A stretch of DNA of 20,504 nt from DAOQAU01 sp964640325 (GTDB taxonomy: Bacteria > Cyanobacteriota > Vampirovibrionia > Gastranaerophilales > Gastranaerophilaceae). The notes under the pieces were generated by a model. That model saw only the letters and a program-made list of their open reading frames with translations. It was not told the DNA's origin and ran no database searches. The position numbers were made by a program, and so were the translations under genes. This document shows, one piece after another, positions 4,871-11,758 of the stretch. The first letter of the stretch is position 1. Each line of letters begins with the position of its first letter. The stretch is from contig CAZXID010000029.1 of assembly GCA_964640325.1 (NCBI GenBank), forward strand, positions 1-20,504, given 5' to 3'.

Positions 4871-7654
4871 ACCGCAGCAATGTTTGTATTTCTTACCGCT
4901 GCCGCAAGGACAAGGGTCGTTTCTGCCGACTTTATTATCGTGTCGTTCAGGTTGTCTTATAGCTTGTTCGACTTCTTCTGAAGGATGAAATTGTTCGGCG
5001 GCTCTTGCCAAATCCGTTTCAATGACTTCATCTTCTTTCATATTAACAATTTGAACACCGAATTTTGTTCTAAAAATATGCCTGGCCGTTTCACCTTGAA
5101 TTTCAAACATCATTTTGTTAAACAGGTCATAGGCTTCTTTTTTGTACTCGATAAGAGGGTCTTTCTGACCGTAAGCTCGAAGCCCTATACCGTCTCTGAG
5201 CATATCAATATTATGAAGATGGTCAATCCATTTACTGTCGATAACTCTTAACAAAATATCTTTTTCAATGTTTCTCATAACATTTTTTGCTACAAAAGGC
5301 TCTTCAATTTTAGGACTTTCTTCATATTTTGCGATGACATCATTGTAAAAATCAACGATTTCGCGCTCATGATTCTGGTAGGCCAAGAAGGCATTTTCTT
5401 TAATTTTTTCGTATATCGCATCAAATTTCAGCCCTTGGATGTCTGAAACACCAAACAAAGACAATTGAGGGATAGTCGAATGAAGTTCTTTAATCATGGT
5501 TTGAAGATCTTCATAAATATATTCTTCAGGCTGCATTTCAGGCGAAATACAACTTCTTAAAAGTCTGTCAATCTCTTGTTCAATCATATATAAAATATTT
5601 TCGTTTAATTTTTCTCCGCGAATTACCCTTCTGCGTTGGGCATAAAACTTCTCCCTTTGAACGTTCATAACATCATCATATTCAAGCACGCTTTTTCTAA
5701 TATCAAAGTGATAAGTTTCAACCTTTTTCTGAGCTGATTGAATCTGTCTTGAAATAATAGGAGATTCAATCGCCATGTTCTCTTCAACATTAAGCATTTC
5801 CATAAGTCCGACGATTTTATCACCACCGAAAATTCTCATCAAATTGTCTTCCAGTGAAAGGAAAAATCTTGTTGAGCCGGGGTCTCCCTGACGACCTGCA
5901 CGACCTCTCAACTGGTTATCTATGCGACGAGATTCATGTCTTTCAGTCCCTATAACGTGCAAACCACCCGCGTCAACCACTTTTTGGTGTTCAAGTTCGG
6001 TTAATTCTCTTGAATTTTGCAAAATCTCATTCTTTTTTTGCTCGTAACTTGAAGTCTCAACAGTAATATTTTGTTTTTCAAGTTCTTCCTTTGCAAGATA
6101 TTCGGCATTACCGCCAAGCAAAATATCTGTTCCTCTGCCTGCCATGTTGGTTGCAATGGTAACCGCCCCGAAACGTCCAGCCTGAGCAATTATATAAGCT
6201 TCTTTTTCGTGATGTTTTGCGTTTAAAACATTATGTTTAACTCCTCGTTTCTTAAGCAAGTCTGAGATGTATTCAGATTTTTCAATACTTATAGTACCTA
6301 CCAAAACAGGTCTTCCTATTTTATTCATCTCGATAATATCGTCAACAACGGATAAATATTTTTGTTTTTCGGTTTTATAAATAACATCGGGAAAATCTTT
6401 TCTGATGTCGGTTTTATTTGTAGGAATTGAAGTTACTTCAAGATTATAAATTTTACCGAACTCGGCTTCTTCGGTCATTGCAGTACCTGTCATACCTGAA
6501 AGTTTCGGATAAAGCCTGAACAAATTTTGAAAAGTAATACTTGCAAGCGTTTGAGTTTCGTCTTGAATTTTAACGTTCTCTTTTGCTTCAATAGCTTGAT
6601 GAAGCCCGTCAGACCAACGTCTTCCCTCCATCATCCTGCCTGTAAACTCATCAACAATAACAACTTCACCCGCTTTTACAACATAATCGGTATCACGAGT
6701 AAATAATTCTCTTGCCTTTAAAGCTTGCAACAAATGGTGTGCGTATTGAGTCGAAATATCAAACAAATCATCGACTCCCAGAAGTTCCTGCGCTCTATCT
6801 ATACCTTCTTCTGTCAAGATTATATTTTTATTTTTTTCATCAACTTCATAATCGACATCTTTTTTGAGCTGAGGCGCAATTTTCGCCATAATTCTATAAG
6901 TTTCGGCAGATTTTTCGAGTCGCCCGCTTATAATTAGAGGAGTTCTTGCCTCGTCAATCAAAATACTGTCAACCTCGTCAATAATTGCATAATTGTATGG
7001 CCTTTGAACAAGCATTTCAAGACTTCCCGCCATATTATCACGAAGATAATCAAACCCGAATTCATTATTCGTTCCATAAGTAATATCACAGGCATAAGCC
7101 GCTTTTTTTAAATCAAAATCGTTATCCCCACGTCCGCCGGACAGAACAACTCCGACAGAAAGTCCTAAGAATTTATAAATTTTGCCCATCCATTCACTAT
7201 CGCGCTTCGCAAGATAATCATTTACGGTAACGATGTGAACACCTTTACCCGTAAGAGCATTAAGATAGGCGGGAAGCGTAGCCACAAGAGTTTTACCCTC
7301 TCCTGTTCTCATTTCTGCAATATGTCCGTTATGAAGAAAATATCCGCCGATAAGCTGCACATCAAAATGACGCATCTGAAGCACCCTTTTGCCGGCTTCT
7401 CTCACCACCGCAAAAGCCTCAGGAAGAATTTTATCCAGAGCTTCTTTTTCCAAAACTCTGTCTTGCATGAAATCTTCTGATATTTTTCTTTGAGACAAAA
7501 TCAACTTGAATTCATCAGTTTTAGCCCGCAGCTGCTCATCTGTCAATTTTGAAATTTCAGGTTCAAGGGCATTTATATGATCAATTATACCCATTATAGA
7601 TTTAATTTTTTTTTCGTTAGGGTCTCCGATTAATTTTAATAAAAAACTCAACAT
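4856..7654 (-). CDS. secA: Protein translocase ATPase SecA
   Basis: SecA is the peripheral motor ATPase that drives preproteins through SecYEG. The protein has 932 residues, at the long end of the family. The Walker A region MRTGEGKT is at 115-122, the DEVD box at 226-229 followed by DEARTPLIISG, and TNMAGRGTDI in the second nucleotide domain. The preprotein-binding, helical wing and scaffold regions can be followed to residue ~830. The C-terminal zinc tail NDPCPCGSGKKYKHCCG (912-928; Cys 915, 917, 926, 927) binds SecB, ribosomes or lipids in relatives. The N-terminus matches the family consensus, so ATG 7654 is right; GGAGAGGATA lies upstream with a somewhat long gap. The final residues MLRT and the stop lie inside a dispersed repeat. 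Confidence 0.98.
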   Translation of the reverse strand: MLSFLLKLIGDPNEKKIKSIMGIIDHINALEPEISKLTDEQLRAKTDEFKLILSQRKISEDFMQDRVLEKEALDKILPEAFAVVREAGKRVLQMRHFDVQLIGGYFLHNGHIAEMRTGEGKTLVATLPAYLNALTGKGVHIVTVNDYLAKRDSEWMGKIYKFLGLSVGVVLSGGRGDNDFDLKKAAYACDITYGTNNEFGFDYLRDNMAGSLEMLVQRPYNYAIIDEVDSILIDEARTPLIISGRLEKSAETYRIMAKIAPQLKKDVDYEVDEKNKNIILTEEGIDRAQELLGVDDLFDISTQYAHHLLQALKARELFTRDTDYVVKAGEVVIVDEFTGRMMEGRRWSDGLHQAIEAKENVKIQDETQTLASITFQNLFRLYPKLSGMTGTAMTEEAEFGKIYNLEVTSIPTNKTDIRKDFPDVIYKTEKQKYLSVVDDIIEMNKIGRPVLVGTISIEKSEYISDLLKKRGVKHNVLNAKHHEKEAYIIAQAGRFGAVTIATNMAGRGTDILLGGNAEYLAKEELEKQNITVETSSYEQKKNEILQNSRELTELEHQKVVDAGGLHVIGTERHESRRIDNQLRGRAGRQGDPGSTRFFLSLEDNLMRIFGGDKIVGLMEMLNVEENMAIESPIISRQIQSAQKKVETYHFDIRKSVLEYDDVMNVQREKFYAQRRRVIRGEKLNENILYMIEQEIDRLLRSCISPEMQPEEYIYEDLQTMIKELHSTIPQLSLFGVSDIQGLKFDAIYEKIKENAFLAYQNHEREIVDFYNDVIAKYEESPKIEEPFVAKNVMRNIEKDILLRVIDSKWIDHLHNIDMLRDGIGLRAYGQKDPLIEYKKEAYDLFNKMMFEIQGETARHIFRTKFGVQIVNMKEDEVIETDLARAAEQFHPSEEVEQAIRQPERHDNKVGRNDPCPCGSGKKYKHCCGMLRT

Positions 7655-7682
7655 ATTTCTGAAAATATCCTCTCCAATATCT

Positions 7683-7726
7683 TGTCTAAATTATAACATA
7701 GACAAAATATTTTGTTACAAAATATT
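7683..7726 (-). promoter_or_regulatory. Two palindromes over the secA promoter (possible operators)
   Basis: TTGTCTA 7683-7689 and TAGACAA 7699-7705 are perfect inverted repeats spanning the -10 region. AATATTTTGT 7706-7715 and ACAAAATATT 7717-7726 form a near-continuous 21-bp palindrome over the -35 region. They could bind a dimeric repressor, but AT-rich DNA makes chance palindromes fairly likely. No regulator can be named. Confidence 0.35.
7690..7720 (-). promoter_or_regulatory. secA: Likely secA promoter
   Basis: On the minus strand an extended -10, TGT-TATAAT (TATAAT = 7695 to 7690), lies 19 bases from TTGTAA (7720 to 7715). The start would be near 7683, giving a leader of about 28 bases containing the secA Shine-Dalgarno. 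Confidence 0.5.
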
Positions 7727-7887
7727 AACAATAAATTAATTAATTGAGGCTGCAAAAAAAATTGGCTAATTTCGGCAAAAATAAGTGAAACGAAATTCGT
7801 CCCTGTTCGCAAAACCACGCTTTTGCCCCTCAGCCTACTTTCGCAATTTGCTTCTTAAGATTATACAGGGGAAATAATAATTTAGAA
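7727..7887. other. Structured noncoding segment in the secA-8015 gap
   Basis: No gene is visible in the 360-base gap 7655-8014. This part has several possible stems: AATTTCG 7768-7774 with CGAAATT 7791-7797, GCAAAA 7809-7814 with TTTTGC 7821-7826, and CCCCT 7826-7830 with AGGGG 7867-7871. It is more GC-rich than its surroundings. It could be a small RNA, a decayed repeat or leader sequence; none of the known RNA families I checked by eye (6S, SRP, tRNA, tmRNA) fits. Confidence 0.3.
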
Positions 7888-7924
7888 AAACATGAACTGT
7901 AAAGATATTTTACAATTCATGTTT
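7888..7924. terminator. 16-bp hairpin upstream of the sigma-28-like promoter
   Basis: Positions 7888-7903 pair with 7909-7924 with one mismatch, and the loop is GATAT. The arms end AAA/TTT and TTTAAATTTT follows, so it may act as an AT-rich terminator that insulates the promoter seven bases downstream. The low GC makes it a weak terminator. Confidence 0.4.
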
Positions 7925-7930
7925 AAATTT

Positions 7931-7958
7931 TAAAGTTTAAAATTAATGATGCCGATAC
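7931..7958 (+). promoter_or_regulatory. Sigma-28 (FliA/SigD)-type promoter
   Basis: TAAAGTTT (7931-7938) matches the -35 consensus for flagellar sigma-28 at all eight positions. GCCGATAC (7951-7958) matches the -10 consensus GCCGATAA at seven of eight. The gap is 12 bases against the usual 11. Transcription would begin near 7966, about 50 bases before the ATG at 8015. I saw no comparable pair elsewhere in the window. Confidence 0.6.
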
Positions 7959-8014
7959 ATAAGGTATAGGGAAAAAGAACGTTACTGGAAATTAAAACCT
8001 AAGGAGAAACACCA

Positions 8015-9061
8015 ATGGGTATGTCAGCATCACAAGCAAGGCTATTGTCTTTAACCGCAAGGTTGTCTGATTTAGAATTCGCTGCAATGTCTCTTACAAA
8101 CGCAAGAATTCAACTTTCAAGACAAACTGAATCAATTGCCAAAAATTATTCTGATGCTTTAAGTAACAAAAAATTTGTAGCTCAGGGGACATCAACTCCG
8201 CTTACAGCAAATTCTTTAACAGGATTTAAAACTTTATCTGAAGTGGAAGCGCAAAGAATATTAGTTGATACAAACGGCAGAATATTAGTATCAAGCACCG
8301 TTGCAAGCGCTTATGATCGTTCTGAAGAAAATCTTGAAACATTTTTAAATCAATTTGGTTATACAAGTTTGCATTCAAATAATATAGAAGAAGAAACTGA
8401 AGATTCAAGCCATAACGAAATAATAGCATCTGCGGCAACAACTGAAGCAGAATCAGATAAAAATGATACTACAACAAATAGTCCAAAAGGAACAGGTAGC
8501 GAAGTAACACCTGTGGGCTGGGGAACAGATAAAGATACCAATATAATAGGAGAAAAACCTATTATTCCGGTAGTAAACCCTCCTGTTACGCCGCCTGTAA
8601 CACCGCCCGTTACGCCGCCCGTGACACCTCCTGTCACACCGCCTGCACAAAGGTACATATATAATGCTGATGCGGTAAGATATTACACGAATATTTTTAA
8701 TCAAATTAAAGCCAACGGATATGCAACTACAGACGATCAAAATTTAAGCAACCCACAATGGCTATATGACCAATTATTCAACGGTAATTTAAAAATAGAA
8801 AAATTATCTTCAACCGGTCATGCTCAAGAGTTACAATGGAATGCTGACAGCTTGCTTCAAGAAGTTTATGACACATCTGACGATAGAGCAGCAGAAGCAA
8901 AATACTCTCTTGAAACGTCTAAAGTGCAAGCTAAAGATAAAAAATTCGAACTTGAATTAAAACAAATAGAGACAGAACATAAAGCTCTTGAAACCGAATA
9001 TGAATCTGTTAAAAAGATAATTGAAAAGAATATTGAACATTCGTTCAAAGTGTTCGGATAA
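8015..9061 (+). CDS. Orphan protein with helical ends and Pro-Val-Thr linker
   Basis: I do not recognise a named family or function. The 348 residues have three parts. The helical N-terminus (about 1-55) begins MGMSASQARLLSLTARLSDL and has no signal peptide or membrane segment. An acidic, Ser/Thr-rich low-complexity middle (about 120-185) leads into five tandem PVTP units (190-209). The C-terminal domain ends in a charged coiled coil (about 285-345, with ELELKQIETEHKALETEYES). Helical ends around a variable middle recall proteins exported by flagellar or type III systems, but this is analogy only. The ATG has AAGGAG at 8001-8006 with an 8-base gap. It stands alone between a sigma-28-like promoter and a terminator, so it may be co-regulated with late flagellar genes. 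Confidence 0.85.
   Translation: MGMSASQARLLSLTARLSDLEFAAMSLTNARIQLSRQTESIAKNYSDALSNKKFVAQGTSTPLTANSLTGFKTLSEVEAQRILVDTNGRILVSSTVASAYDRSEENLETFLNQFGYTSLHSNNIEEETEDSSHNEIIASAATTEAESDKNDTTTNSPKGTGSEVTPVGWGTDKDTNIIGEKPIIPVVNPPVTPPVTPPVTPPVTPPVTPPAQRYIYNADAVRYYTNIFNQIKANGYATTDDQNLSNPQWLYDQLFNGNLKIEKLSSTGHAQELQWNADSLLQEVYDTSDDRAAEAKYSLETSKVQAKDKKFELELKQIETEHKALETEYESVKKIIEKNIEHSFKVFG
8582..8641 (+). repeat. Five tandem 12-bp units encoding PVTP
   Basis: Five 12-base units each encode Pro-Val-Thr-Pro (residues 190-209). Codon third positions differ between units (GTT, GTA, GTG, GTC), so the protein repeat is kept by selection rather than by recent duplication. It probably forms a stiff extended linker. 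Confidence 0.9.
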
Positions 9062-9107
9062 TAAGAATTAATCCTACCCATTCCCTAAATTTCGTAACGT
9101 TTAATGC

Positions 9108-9133
9108 GCCAACTGAAAAGTTGGCTTTTTTTT
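9108..9133 (+). terminator. Rho-independent terminator after the 8015 gene
   Basis: GCCAACT 9108-9114 and AGTTGGC 9119-9125 form a perfect stem with a GAAA tetraloop, followed directly by eight Ts (9126-9133). This is a textbook intrinsic terminator, 47 bases after the stop codon. Confidence 0.93.
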
Positions 9134-9167
9134 ATGCTACGCACGTAGCCACTCTGTATAGATTAAT
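9134..9167. repeat. Dispersed repeat family C, second copy
   Basis: This is the reverse complement of 4837-4870 with 29 of 34 identities, starting ATGCTACGCACGTAG and ending CTGTATAGATTAAT. It follows directly on the terminator T-run. At the other copy the same bases encode the last residues of SecA. Confidence 0.8.
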
Positions 9168-9262
9168 ACAGTACAAATCGACCAATGTTTTCTGGCTTTT
9201 TGTAAACATCAACGTCGTTTTGTTTTTCATTAAGAAAACTATGGATTCAGATTCATAAACTT

Positions 9263-9303
9263 TTATCAACATTTTTGATAAATATATTTTTATTTGTTAT
9301 ATC
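9263..9303 (+). promoter_or_regulatory. Promoter with overlapping inverted repeat for the nucleoside transporter
   Basis: TTGATA (9275-9280) and TATATC (9298-9303) are 17 bases apart, with an extended -10 TG at 9295-9296. The start would be near 9310, 28 bases before the ATG. TTATCAA 9263-9269 and TTGATAA 9275-9281 form a perfect inverted repeat covering the -35, a plausible operator. The half-site order is opposite to an FNR box. Confidence 0.5.
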
Positions 9304-9337
9304 TTTAGTTAAAATAAAAAAAGAAAGAGAGACTTAA

Positions 9338-10615
9338 ATGGAAAGATTTTTTGGATTTATAGGCATTTTTGTAATATTTTTAATAGCATTTTTAATGTCA
9401 AACAATAAAAAACTGATAAATATAAAAACGGTAGGAATGGGCTTTTTACTCCAGATTCTGCTTGCGGTCTTTGTTCTAAAAACCCCGATAGGGCAAGCAA
9501 TCTTTTATGATATAGGACTATTTATTCAAAAAATTCTCCAATTTTCTAATCAAGGTGCGGCATTTCTTTTCGGTCCACTTACCGACAACATAAAACTCGG
9601 CAACGTTTTTGGCAAAGGCTCTATCGTTTTTGCAATTCAATTGCTTGCAACAACTGTTTTTGTAAGTGTTATCGTAAACATTTTATACTATTACAAAATT
9701 ATGCAGCGTGTGATTGCTGTTTTAAGCAAAGGAATGTATAAATTAATGAATGTAAGCGGTGCAGAATCTTTTTCAAACGTTGCGAGTGCTTTTGTAGGAC
9801 AAATCATGGCACAACTTATGATAAAACCCTATCTGCCGAATTTAACACGTTCAGAGCTTTTGGCATCAATGACCGGAAGTATGGCATGTATTTCAGGCGG
9901 AGTTATGGCTATATACGTAGGGATGGGGATTCCGGCACAGTATCTTCTTGCGGCTTCAATTATGGCAGCCCCGGGGGCTCTTGTCATTTCCAAAATAGTT
10001 TATCCTGAAGATGGCGCACCTCAAACTCAAGGTGAAGTAAAAATCAGCAAAAGAAGGACCCATGTTAACGTTGTGGATTCAATAGCAAGAGGCGCTTCAG
10101 ACGGCTTTTCGATAGCACTGAAGGTTTTTGCTGTATTGATTGCTTTTGTAGCATTAATTGCAATGATAGACTGGATACTGGGAAAAGCCGGCGTATTTTT
10201 ACACAATGCTTTACATATAAATCTTGCCTTCCTTGGACTTGATATTGATAATCTTTCAATGAAATCTGTAGTGGGAAAACTTTTTGGAGCACTTGCTTAT
10301 GCAATGGGTGTTCCGCTTAAAGACTCAAATATTGTAGGCTCATTATTAGGCACAAAATTTATCCTTAACGAAATGCTAGGCTATATTGATTTAATTTCAG
10401 TTAAAAATATTATTACTGAAAAAAGCTTTGTAATATCAAGCTTTGCCCTCTGCGGATTTGCAAATATCAGTTCAATTGCAATACAAATCGGAGGTATCGG
10501 AGAAATGGCACCTAATCAAAGGAAAAATATTTCCAGACTAGGACTTCGCGCACTAATTTGCGGCACGCTTGCTTCTTACATGTCTGCTTGTATCGCGGGA
10601 ATATTGTTGGGCTGA
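9338..10615 (+). CDS. Concentrative nucleoside transporter (CNT family) with altered substrate motif
   Basis: This is an inner-membrane, cation-coupled nucleoside uptake protein. The 425 residues align along their whole length with Vibrio cholerae CNT as I recall it, including the gate-like N-terminal helices, AESFSNVASAFVGQ (142-155), SELLASMTGSMACISGGV (172-189), GTKFILNE (338-345) and SSFALCGFANISSIAIQIGG (367-386). Glu345, Asn376 and Ser379 match residues that hold the ribose in the Vibrio protein. The first binding loop reads GQIMAQ (154-159) where the family has GQTEAP or GQSE, so a near-invariant Glu and Thr are lost. Asn149 and Ser183, near the sodium site in Vibrio, are Ser150 and Cys184 here. 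Substrate and coupling may differ. The Shine-Dalgarno is weak (GAGAG, 6-base gap). The 3' end overlaps coaX by 40 bases. Confidence 0.88.
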   Translation: MERFFGFIGIFVIFLIAFLMSNNKKLINIKTVGMGFLLQILLAVFVLKTPIGQAIFYDIGLFIQKILQFSNQGAAFLFGPLTDNIKLGNVFGKGSIVFAIQLLATTVFVSVIVNILYYYKIMQRVIAVLSKGMYKLMNVSGAESFSNVASAFVGQIMAQLMIKPYLPNLTRSELLASMTGSMACISGGVMAIYVGMGIPAQYLLAASIMAAPGALVISKIVYPEDGAPQTQGEVKISKRRTHVNVVDSIARGASDGFSIALKVFAVLIAFVALIAMIDWILGKAGVFLHNALHINLAFLGLDIDNLSMKSVVGKLFGALAYAMGVPLKDSNIVGSLLGTKFILNEMLGYIDLISVKNIITEKSFVISSFALCGFANISSIAIQIGGIGEMAPNQRKNISRLGLRALICGTLASYMSACIAGILLG

Positions 10616-11361
10616 TTCAAATTATGCAAAAATCTAAGCCCTTCAAGGGTTAGGGTTGGATTAATAAAATCAAACGGCCGTTTCATATAGCTTGAAATAA
10701 GCCCCGAATAGCCTCCTGTTGCAACAATTATTGCCTTATGACCGAGTTCTTGTTCACACTGTTGTACAAGTCCGTCAATCATAGCGGCTGAGCCCCTTAT
10801 AACACCTGATAAAATCGCATCCTGAGTAGTTTTCCCTATTGCACAATTTGAAATAGCAACCTCTATTTTGGGCAATTTTGAAGTAAATTTATTTAAAACA
10901 TTCATCTGTAAATTCAAGCCGGGGGCGATAATTCCCCCTATAAATTCACCTTTCTCATTGATAATATCAAAAGAAGTCGCTGTTCCGAAATCAACAACAA
11001 TGCAAGGTCTTTTATAAAGCATAAAAGCGGCGGCAGCATTTGCAATCCTGTCTGCACCGACTTCTTGAGGAGTATCTGAAATAATTTTAACACCTATATT
11101 AAGTTCATTTGTTAAAAACGTTGGAGAAATACCTAAAACATTTTCAATGGCATATTTAAACTTTGAATTTAACTCCTCTACCACAGATGCAATTATACAG
11201 CCTTTAATATTAAAAGATTTGAGCAGAGTTTTAAGCAAAACTTCATATTCAGCCTGAGACAAATCCCTGTCCGAGGCAAGTCTGAATTCTTCAACAAGCG
11301 CATCCTGCTCAAAAATGCCCAGAGTAATACTTGTATTTCCGATATCTACAGTTAATAACAT
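10576..11361 (-). CDS. coaX: Type III pantothenate kinase
   Basis: CoaX phosphorylates pantothenate, the first step of coenzyme A synthesis. It belongs to the ASKHA fold, uses a monovalent cation and is not inhibited by CoA. The 261 residues are of family length. The phosphate-1 motif DIGNT is at 6-10, the pantothenate-site motif GADR at 102-105, and DFGTATSFDIINEKGEFIGG at 124-143. GGIIAPGLN, GVIRGSAAMIDGL and the late glycine-rich ATGGYSGLI follow. The ATG at 11361 fits the family N-terminus, though the upstream Shine-Dalgarno is poor and lies in a possible hairpin. It is convergent with the nucleoside transporter, and the last 13 codons overlap that gene's end in antisense. Confidence 0.95.
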   Translation of the reverse strand: MLLTVDIGNTSITLGIFEQDALVEEFRLASDRDLSQAEYEVLLKTLLKSFNIKGCIIASVVEELNSKFKYAIENVLGISPTFLTNELNIGVKIISDTPQEVGADRIANAAAAFMLYKRPCIVVDFGTATSFDIINEKGEFIGGIIAPGLNLQMNVLNKFTSKLPKIEVAISNCAIGKTTQDAILSGVIRGSAAMIDGLVQQCEQELGHKAIIVATGGYSGLISSYMKRPFDFINPTLTLEGLRFLHNLNQPNNIPAIQADM

Positions 11362-11394
11362 AAAATGGTCCCATTATTTGATAGAACCATTTTA
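11361..11394 (-). promoter_or_regulatory. Inverted repeat across the coaX start region
   Basis: TAAAATGGT 11361-11369 and ACCATTTTA 11386-11394 are perfect 9-bp inverted repeats, 16 bases apart. In the coaX mRNA they would fold just before the ATG and enclose the weak GGGA ribosome site. This could limit translation; it is also a possible protein-binding site. Confidence 0.3.
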
Positions 11395-11419
11395 TAATAA
11401 ATATTTTATATTTAAAAGA

Positions 11420-11593
11420 TTATCCTAAAAAGCCTGATGCTTCTTGAGTGCCTGAATTTTGACCCTGAAAAACACTAATCAGGCTTGATGCATAAGCCAT
11501 TTTTCCCTTTTGGGGCTCTTCTTTTTCTTCAATCCCTTTAACTGCCGGTGTGCTTGAATTAACTGCACCAATTCTGCCAATTGAAATTCCCAT
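11420..11593 (-). CDS. Small orphan protein, 57 residues
   Basis: I do not recognise it. It begins MGISIGRIGAVNSSTPAVKG, has a Lys/Glu-rich middle (21-31) and ends in a Gly/Ser/Gln-rich tail. It has no signal peptide or membrane helix. ATG 11593 is chosen because a very strong AGGGAGGA lies upstream at a good distance. A longer in-frame reading to 11707 has no ribosome site and crosses the promoter. A promoter candidate lies at 11639-11667. It is divergent from the 11759 gene and 58 bases from the coaX start. The strong translation signal argues that it is a real, perhaps abundant, small protein. Confidence 0.65.
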   Translation of the reverse strand: MGISIGRIGAVNSSTPAVKGIEEKEEPQKGKMAYASSLISVFQGQNSGTQEASGFLG

Positions 11594-11638
11594 TTTTATG
11601 TCCTCCCTTATTTTGTAATTAAAAATCCCTTTATATCC

Positions 11639-11667
11639 CTTATATATATAAAGTATTTTTTTAACAA
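11639..11667 (-). promoter_or_regulatory. Promoter for the 57-residue orphan
   Basis: On the minus strand TTGTTA (11667 to 11662) and TATAAG (11644 to 11639) lie 17 bases apart. The start would be near 11632, leaving a leader of about 40 bases that ends in the strong Shine-Dalgarno. Confidence 0.45.
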
Positions 11668-11758
11668 AAAATTGCATGTTACTTAAACAAAGTTTACAAA
11701 CTAACAAAAAAAATATTTATGTGTTTTAAATAAACAATAATTAAAAAGGAGTTATGTT

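Noticed and set aside
7741..7880. tRNA, SRP RNA, tmRNA or 6S RNA in the secA-8015 gap
   Set aside because: No cloverleaf, no SRP tetraloop-type motif and no recognisable 6S layout could be found by eye.
8582..8641. CRISPR-like array
   Set aside because: The 12-base units have no spacers and are codon-phased within a protein gene.
8359..8658. Minus-strand frame with GGVTGGVT repeats
   Set aside because: It is simply the reverse reading of the PVTP linker in the 8015 gene.
9263..9281. FNR-like site
   Set aside because: The FNR order is TTGAT-N4-ATCAA; here the half-sites are reversed and five bases apart.
11594..11707. Longer start for the 57-residue protein
   Set aside because: It has no ribosome site and would run through the likely promoter; AGGGAGGA clearly marks ATG 11593.
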